A DNA stretch of 64,000 nucleotides, from assembly GCA_037783415.1 (NCBI GenBank), contig JAZGTN010000059.1:3472001-3536000 (forward strand), given 5' to 3'. Shown here piece after piece: positions 58,684-64,000 of this stretch (the first letter of the stretch is position 1; each line of letters begins with the position of its first letter). The position numbers were made by a program, and so were the translations under genes. The notes beneath the pieces are model-generated. The model saw nothing but the letters and a program-made list of their open reading frames with translations. It was not told where the DNA came from and did not search any database. This DNA is from Leptasterias polaris. Lineage: Eukaryota > Echinodermata > Asteroidea > Forcipulatida > Asteriidae.

Positions 58684-59442
58684 GTACTGACAACTTGAGC
58701 AAGGACTATGTGACTAAAGAGAATTCTTATTCTTCGTTAACTATTGGCTAAAAATAATGATAGAGCAAAGGCAGTGCTGTTGCTGGCTTCTGGCTTGTTA
58801 ATGACAGACTACACAAATAATGGCTATTAATGTGGGGACAGTTTCTGTGGCATGGTGATTGTGATGACGCAAAATTTAATTACCCAAGGCTCACAAGGAA
58901 CCAAAATTACCAAAGTAAAATGACATTAAGTTTATGAGAGTCATTAATAATATCCCCTTCATCCTTTGTTCACCTTAATTGCTTCTCAGTAAGAATTATC
59001 TCTTGTCAGTATCATTATGGAGAATTGTTATTTAATTTATTTTATGAGCACAAGGAATGAAAGACATGTTGGCAATTGATAGATTGTTATTGGTTTGGCT
59101 AACAATTAGTTAATAACAGCGAAGTCCATTAACAGCGCTACCCCCCCCCCCCCAAATAAACAAACTAATTAAAAGGGATACTGTTTTGCAGATTGTAGTT
59201 GTATTTTTGCCCTAGATTGCCCACTATTCCCATGGTATTGCTTTTAATGAGTGCCATCCACAATATAGATAGAAATGTGTTAGTCATTTGCAAGCAAAAA
59301 TTTATAAAAATGCAGTGTGAACAGGGGCCCTATTTTGCCATTATGTTTAAAACTTTCGTTACACATGTTTAAATGATTGGCCTATACCCTATGGTCCAAA
59401 AATGAACATTTAAACAAAATTATTATTCAATCAAATTCTTTA

Positions 59443-59664
59443 TTAAAGGGAATGTTTACGTTTGGTAATCACTCTTAAAATTAATGGCAATAAAAACTTA
59501 CTCGGTTACAAGTACAGCAGCTTTCACTTTTGGGTAATGTGGTAATGGAAAAAGATATCAGGTTTTATGCCCCAAAATTTGAATCTGAGAAACGTTTCTC
59601 AGATTGTGTATTCCTATAGGGAATATTTTTCCTGCGTGGACATATTTTCGCTCCGGTTTTTCAT
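59443..59664 (+). mobile_element. TTAA-type MITE, 3'-truncated
   Basis: TTAAAGGGAATGTTTACGTT at the left. GTTTCTCAGATTGTGTATTC and ATAGGGAATATTTTTCCTGC match 47018-47386 and the reverse copy at 63400-63726. Similarity ends near CTCCGGTTTTTC. Confidence 0.78.
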
Positions 59665-60514
59665 TTTTAGTGTTTGTCTGTTTGGGGTTTTGGGGCAATG
59701 GGGGTTTGCCATACTCTGTAATGTCTGCAAAATGCAATGCGTATTAATGATGCATTAGAGACAAGAAACTGCTCAGTAGCGAGTCCATTAAAATACAAGG
59801 GCTATTTTGTTTTTATACAAATACAAATTAACAAACTTTAAAAAAGAAAATTTAAACTGGCAAAATGGCTGATTTAGCAAGATTTCTAGCTCTCTTGAAG
59901 ACGATGTTGGGTCAAGACGGAACATTTTGTTTTAAAGTGGCAGTTCCTTTCCAGTTGGTAAAAATCATGTACTGATTAATAATGGGAACTCTTCGAGCAT
60001 TAAAATCACAAGGCATTCACGACAACCTATTATTCAATTCAATGCATGCACTGAACATTCAAGTCATCATAAATATGCTTGTTTTTAAAGGTACAAGCTC
60101 AATATTTACTCAGAAGGCCTACTGTAGGTATTTGGTCAAATCTTTCATTATAATCATTTCATTATGGTAGAGTATTTTATAATTAATTTTTATAAACCTG
60201 GTAGGCAGCTTTAAAGATCCAATTATTTGCTTTGCTTCTAAGATTTGCATTAATTGCAGGTACTATCAATATTCACAGTCTTGTTTATGTACGGTTTACA
60301 GGTATATTATGGTAATGCTAATTATAACCACAATACTTATTTTGTCTTTTATGGCTGTGCGCAAGGATGTGGATTCCTGGCTTATTAAACATATGCACTT
60401 GGGAGTAATGTTGTGTTTCCGGTTAAATTTTGAAGGGCTATTGGAAAACCTAGTGCTTATGAAGAAAAATATTTCTCAAACCATTTCTGTCCCTGATTAA
60501 TTTGTTAACCGTGT

Positions 60515-60778
60515 GTTGTGTAATGCACGTAAAAAAAACCAGTGCACTTATCGTAAAGAAGGGGTTCGCCCCGGTGTTCCTGGTTTGATCGGCAGCATAT
60601 TGCGCCACAGCACCTTGTAAACCATTACATGGTGCTATAAGAAAAGGGTCTCATACTTCAAAAACGTAGCTCCACATACCTTGCAGGAAAAAATACTGAG
60701 CGCTTTGTTTCGCCCCTAGGGGTGTGATAAAAAGCGCTATATAAGAACCAAGTATTATTATTATTATTATTATTATTA
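60515..60778 (+). mobile_element. SINE 3' region with (ATT)n tail
   Basis: GAAGGGGTTCGCCCCGGTGT, CACATACCTTGCAGG and AAAAAGCGCTATATAAGAAC lead into eight ATT units (about 60753-60778). Part of it matches the end of 18702-18995. No tRNA-like head is attached. Confidence 0.75.
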
Positions 60779-61631
60779 ACCTGAGGCAGGGAGAACCACC
60801 GATAATCAAGGCCAAAGTGGGGATGGTGGTGGGTTTCAAAAAGTTGTGTTCGTTTAAATAAAAGCTGAATCAAAGTATAAGAATTACCCACTCTTAAGTG
60901 ATGTAAAGCGACACTTTTGTGAACCAAATTGCCACCTGATTGGTCAAAGGCTCACACAACAGCAATTTGCTCTGAAAAAGTTAGCCCTAAAGCCTCGGGA
61001 AAAAAAGTAAGTTGACCTTTTTTTACTTATCCAATGTACGTCCAACTCCCCGAAACAAGAGACGTCACCAAGGCTAGTCTAACCACAGACATTGCTCAAC
61101 GACCAAGCGGCAGAGGGTGCTAATAAAAAACTTTCAGAGCCATGTGTTGAGTTACAGCTCTGCCGACTGCTGCAAATCGGTTATGCGATAAACAAATTAT
61201 CGTTAATCTATCATTAGAAATTGTATTTATAGACACAATGTAAATTGTAATGAGACGAAAGGGCAGCAGTGTAACTATAGACATAAAAAGGGGGGAGGGG
61301 CAAGTGGGGGCAAAGACGTACTATAATTATTTTGTATTTTAATATGTATTTTGGGGGTGAGGGTAGGACCACTGATGTATCCAACCGTTGATTTTTGCAT
61401 TTGTTTGATATCAGTTGGGAGGAAATAAAAGGGTTCTGAGGGATGGGGCTCAGTGTAAAAAATTAGTGCTGTACATTTCTTATTGGATTTTTGTAACCAT
61501 TGGAGCAAATTTGTGTGAAGTGGGTGTGGCTTTTAGTGGAATTACTGGGACTTCGGATCGGGGACTTTTACTCTTAAACTTGCTGGAAAGACTAAATCTT
61601 ACAGACAAAATTTGTACCTCTTAACTCTCAG

Positions 61632-61823
61632 GTGGAATTCCATTGGACCAGACATCGGCTGAATCAAGCAACAAGGAATCCAATGTACATAAGAAGATGA
61701 TTCCATGGCAGTCAATGATCATACCTGGATTTGATGACCCGGGGTCAGAAGGTCATGATAGGTCATCCGGAGGTAGCCTGGTCCTTGTTGCATCACTCAT
61801 TGATAAAGCATCCAATCTAGGAG
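61632..61823 (+). CDS. TARBP1: TARBP1-like exon (start of SpoU methyltransferase domain)
   Basis: The exon follows acceptor CTCTCAG at 61631 and ends before donor GTAGAG at 61824. It encodes GIPLDQTSAESSNKES..., then KKMIPWQSMIIPGF, and ends LVLVASLIDKASNLGG. The last stretch is the conserved first motif of the SpoU/SPOUT 2'-O-ribose methyltransferase domain at the C-terminus of TARBP1, which in animals modifies tRNA (G18) by established family knowledge. The exon is open and its final G joins the next exon in phase. No upstream exon was found in the window. Whether the locus is functional depends on the next exon. Confidence 0.75.
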
Positions 61824-61919
61824 GTAGAGATTATTTGGAAATTGAATGCTGAGTCTTAATCTGAAATCTCCCTTTGTCTTGTTCAGATAGTTTTCAGATG
61901 TCTTTGTGTTTTCATAACC

Positions 61920-62215
61920 AGTGGCGTGTCGTGGCCGAGCGGTCTAGGTCACCAGACCTAAGCTCTGGTGTTTTCAGCAGCAGAGTGTGGGTTCGATACC
62001 CGGTCATGACACTTGTGCCCCTGAGCAAGGCACTTAACCATAATTGCTTCGAAAAAGTTGGGAAGGTAGTGCATTCTGCTCTACCAGACAGGCTCCTAGT
62101 GGATGATACCCATGCCTACATCCTTTTGGACTGTGAAGGGGGTAACCCTGTTTCAGCCCCAGGAGTAGGAGGCAACGTGCCCCTGGTGTCAATTGATTTG
62201 GGTCGATAGCCCAAA
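61920..62215 (+). mobile_element. tRNA-derived SINE, head plus body, in the TARBP1-like intron
   Basis: GTGGCCGAGCGGTCTAGGTC (box A), CTCTGGTGTTTTCAGCAGCA, GGGTTCGATACCCGG (box B), then ACACTTGTGCCCCTGAGCAA and the body AGTTGGGAAGGTAGTGCATT...GCCCCAGGAGTAGG. It is the most complete copy of this SINE in the window. Confidence 0.88.
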
Positions 62216-62777
62216 TCAGTTATGTGTAGCCCTCACCTTGAGTGGCCGTCCGTGGCCTTGTGAGTTGGGCGATATCTCATAAAAAAAATTAAAAAAACAA
62301 AAACCATTGGGGGACGGGGGGAGGTTGGGGGGATGCTCCACACCCTTTCTTTCCCCCATCTCTTTCCCCCCAAAATTAGATCGAAAATTAATGGTGTGAA
62401 AGTCCCCCTTAATTATGCCCCCCCTGCTGCCCCCCTCCCTCAACCCAAAGTGAAAATGTCTAATAAAACGCCACTGGTAATGATAATGTACTTAAATCTA
62501 CCAAAATTAGATTTTCTGTTTGCTTTAAAAGGTACATGTATGTCCTTTACTTCAAATAATTTTTACCGGTTACTTTTATGGTGTAGAAAACTAGACAATG
62601 TCCACGAATGAATTGCTCCCAAACCAACAGATTTCATCCCTGAATTTAACAAAAACTCAATACATTGGAACTGAAGGTGGTTTGAATGGCCATTGTATGT
62701 ATGGTGGTGCTCTGGTCCAATGTTAATGCCAAGTTTGCAATTTGTGAAGAAGGACTTGCTTGTAATTTTGTATGCAG

Positions 62778-62902
62778 GGTTGTGACGTACGAGTCAAATC
62801 TTTGGGGTTTCTACATTTGTTGTCAACAGTCTGCGTGTTACAGAAGAAAAAATCTTTAAAAGTGTCAGCGTGACTGCAGAAAAATGGCTACCTATGGTTG
62901 AG
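62778..62902 (+). pseudogene. TARBP1: TARBP1-like exon with in-frame TGA in the conserved motif
   Basis: The 125-nt exon lies between acceptor TATGCAG and donor GTGAGTTT. In the frame set by the previous exon it reads L, stop (TGA 62783-62785), RTSQIFGVSTFVVNSLRVTE then EKIFKSVSVTAEKWLPMVE. The family has Cys at the stop and a second Cys and Glu where this has Ser and Gln, next to the catalytic Arg that is kept. The rest is well conserved. Either this is a pseudogene or a non-reference allele, or the base is a sequencing error. I could not find the following exon before position 64000. Confidence 0.65.
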
Positions 62903-63399
62903 GTGAGTTTGATCAATGGGCATTTATTTTTTATAAGAGAAAGTTGTAAAAATTTTAACCCTAGTGGGCAAAAGTTTGTTGAATCTCAAAGTCTCACCTG
63001 TAGGTTGGTTACAACCTACAAACTGTAATAGTTTGAATACAAATGCTATAATCGGTTCTAATTATTTTTGTTTTCTTAAAAGTCAAATTTTAATGTTTAC
63101 ACCCAGTCCTGTTTGTATGTTGTTTAGCAATTTTTTCCAGAATAAACAGCCTAGGTCTTGTTTGAAAGAGTTTGGGAAAGTCCCTTGAGATAAATCCTAG
63201 TTTTGTACGGAGAGCAGTTGAGTGAGCCAACCAAAGTGTGGAGACTTCTCTGAATATAAAGCATTTAATCTTCAAAAGAAAAAAAATGTGGTGTTCCATC
63301 AGTTTTATGACAGGGATCCGTGTTTGTATTAAAAAAACGTATACCTTTTTTTATTTTTTATTATTCAATTTTTTTGATCTTAAATAAATGTAGTTAATA

Positions 63400-63726
63400 T
63401 ACAATAAAACTAACCTGTGAAAATTTCATTTCAAAAGGTGGTTGCATTTTTGAGATATCGCTGAAAATTCGGAGCGAATATGTCCACGCAGGAAGAATAA
63501 TCCCCAATTGGAATACACAATCTGAGAAACGTTTCTAACCGTAACGTTTATCAGATTTAAGTTTCTGGGCATAAAAACTGCTATCTTTTTACATAACCAC
63601 ATTACTTTGAAGTGAAATGTTTCTCAAAATGCTTTATATTATCGAAAGCTGGTCTACTTCTAACCAAGTAAGTTTTTATTGCCATTAATTTTAAGAGTGA
63701 TTACCAAACGATTATGTTCCCTTTAA
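63400..63726 (-). mobile_element. TTAA-type MITE, reverse copy
   Basis: The right end TTATGTTCCCTTTAA and the interior AAACGTTTCTAACC, AATACACAATCTGAG and AAGTTTTTATTGCCATTAAT are the reverse of 47018-47386. The left boundary is blurred. Confidence 0.75.
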
Positions 63727-63905
63727 ACTAAGATGATCAATGCTGTGTCTAAATCAGTTCTCTATTTTCACTTTTTCTAGGAGTTTAACACAGCTGTCTT
63801 GGAGGCTCTAGTGGGTACAGTACAACTACAACCCAGGATGTGTTTAGGTTGATTAAAGTTCTCTCAAATCTAGAGAGGCTTCACTACCAAGAGTGTGTGT
63901 AAGTT

Positions 63906-64000
63906 TTAAAGGCACTGGACACTATTGGTAATTACTCAAAATAATTGTTAGCATAAAAACTTACTTGGTAACGAGCACTGGAGAGCATTAATAAAACATT
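63906..64000 (+). mobile_element. TTAA-type MITE, cut by window end
   Basis: TTAAAGGCACTGGACACTAT through ACTTACTTGGTAACGAGCAC is nearly identical to the first 90 bases of 30237-30611. Confidence 0.85.

Larger units (their letters stand above)
58688..61631. other. Region between the LTR element and the TARBP1-like exons
   Basis: No supported gene. The first bases are the former upstream flank of lectin copy 2 and include a CCAAT motif on the minus strand (CTATTGGCT near 58741). The rest contains a truncated MITE (59443-59664), a SINE 3' part (60515-60778), a 13-base C tract (59141-59153) and AT-rich sequence. A 37-codon frame starting ATGGCTGATTTAGCAAG at 59864 has a good start context but no recognised homology. 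Confidence 0.65.

Noticed and set aside
62783..62785. Selenocysteine codon in the TARBP1-like exon
   Set aside because: Cys-to-Sec is tempting because TGA replaces Cys, but this methyltransferase family is not known to use selenium, the neighbouring Cys is also lost, and no SECIS can be shown.
63752..63860. Next TARBP1 exon after the TCTAG acceptor at about 63780
   Set aside because: The translation in the required phase does not resemble the methyltransferase domain and soon reaches a stop.

Overview
The window reads as nuclear DNA of an echinoderm, most likely a sea star. The evidence is an intron-rich alpha-actinin gene, deuterostome-type retroelements (a Ty3/gypsy-like element with integrase ahead of reverse transcriptase, and a DIRS-type relic), tRNA-derived SINEs, many short inverted-repeat elements, and constant recurrence of the palindrome TACATGTA. 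The species call is inference; no marker gene settles it.

Positions 501-37841 (minus strand) hold the 5' half of an alpha-actinin (ACTN) gene. I located the start-codon exon (37746-37841), the CH1 exons (17524-17758 and 16422-16508), and the first CH2 exon, which is present in three tandem alternative copies (11230-11317, 10830-10917, 10612-10699). The next CH2 exon is at 501-579. All phases and splice sites fit. The three copies are each 88 nt and start and end in the same phase, so only one can be used per mRNA. They would vary the actin- and phosphoinositide-binding face of the protein. This cluster is the main finding. The introns (about 1 to 20 kb) are packed with MITEs, SINEs and foldback repeats. 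Several are nested, and uninterrupted relatives elsewhere in the window show the pre-insertion state.

Positions 37842-43319 are intergenic and repetitive. A decayed DIRS retrotransposon (43320-44996) borders a 1.5-kb duplicated segment present at 44989-46480 and 50842-52390. Each copy carries an intronless secreted C-type lectin gene on the minus strand. The pair differs more in the lectin domain than in the 3' flank, and the sugar-site motif changes from EPS to HPS.

A 6,235-bp LTR retrotransposon (52449-58683, minus strand) sits 43 bp upstream of the second lectin's ATG, in the same orientation. Its 939-bp LTRs differ at one visible base, so it is very young. It nevertheless lacks the start of gag, has an in-frame stop in integrase and a frameshift in reverse transcriptase. 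Where gag should begin it carries a nearly complete tRNA-Pro copy including the post-transcriptional CCA, which is a fossil of primer read-through.

Positions 58688-64000 (plus strand) hold two exons matching the C-terminal SpoU-type methyltransferase of TARBP1, with a TGA codon inside the conserved motif of the second exon, plus more SINEs and MITEs.
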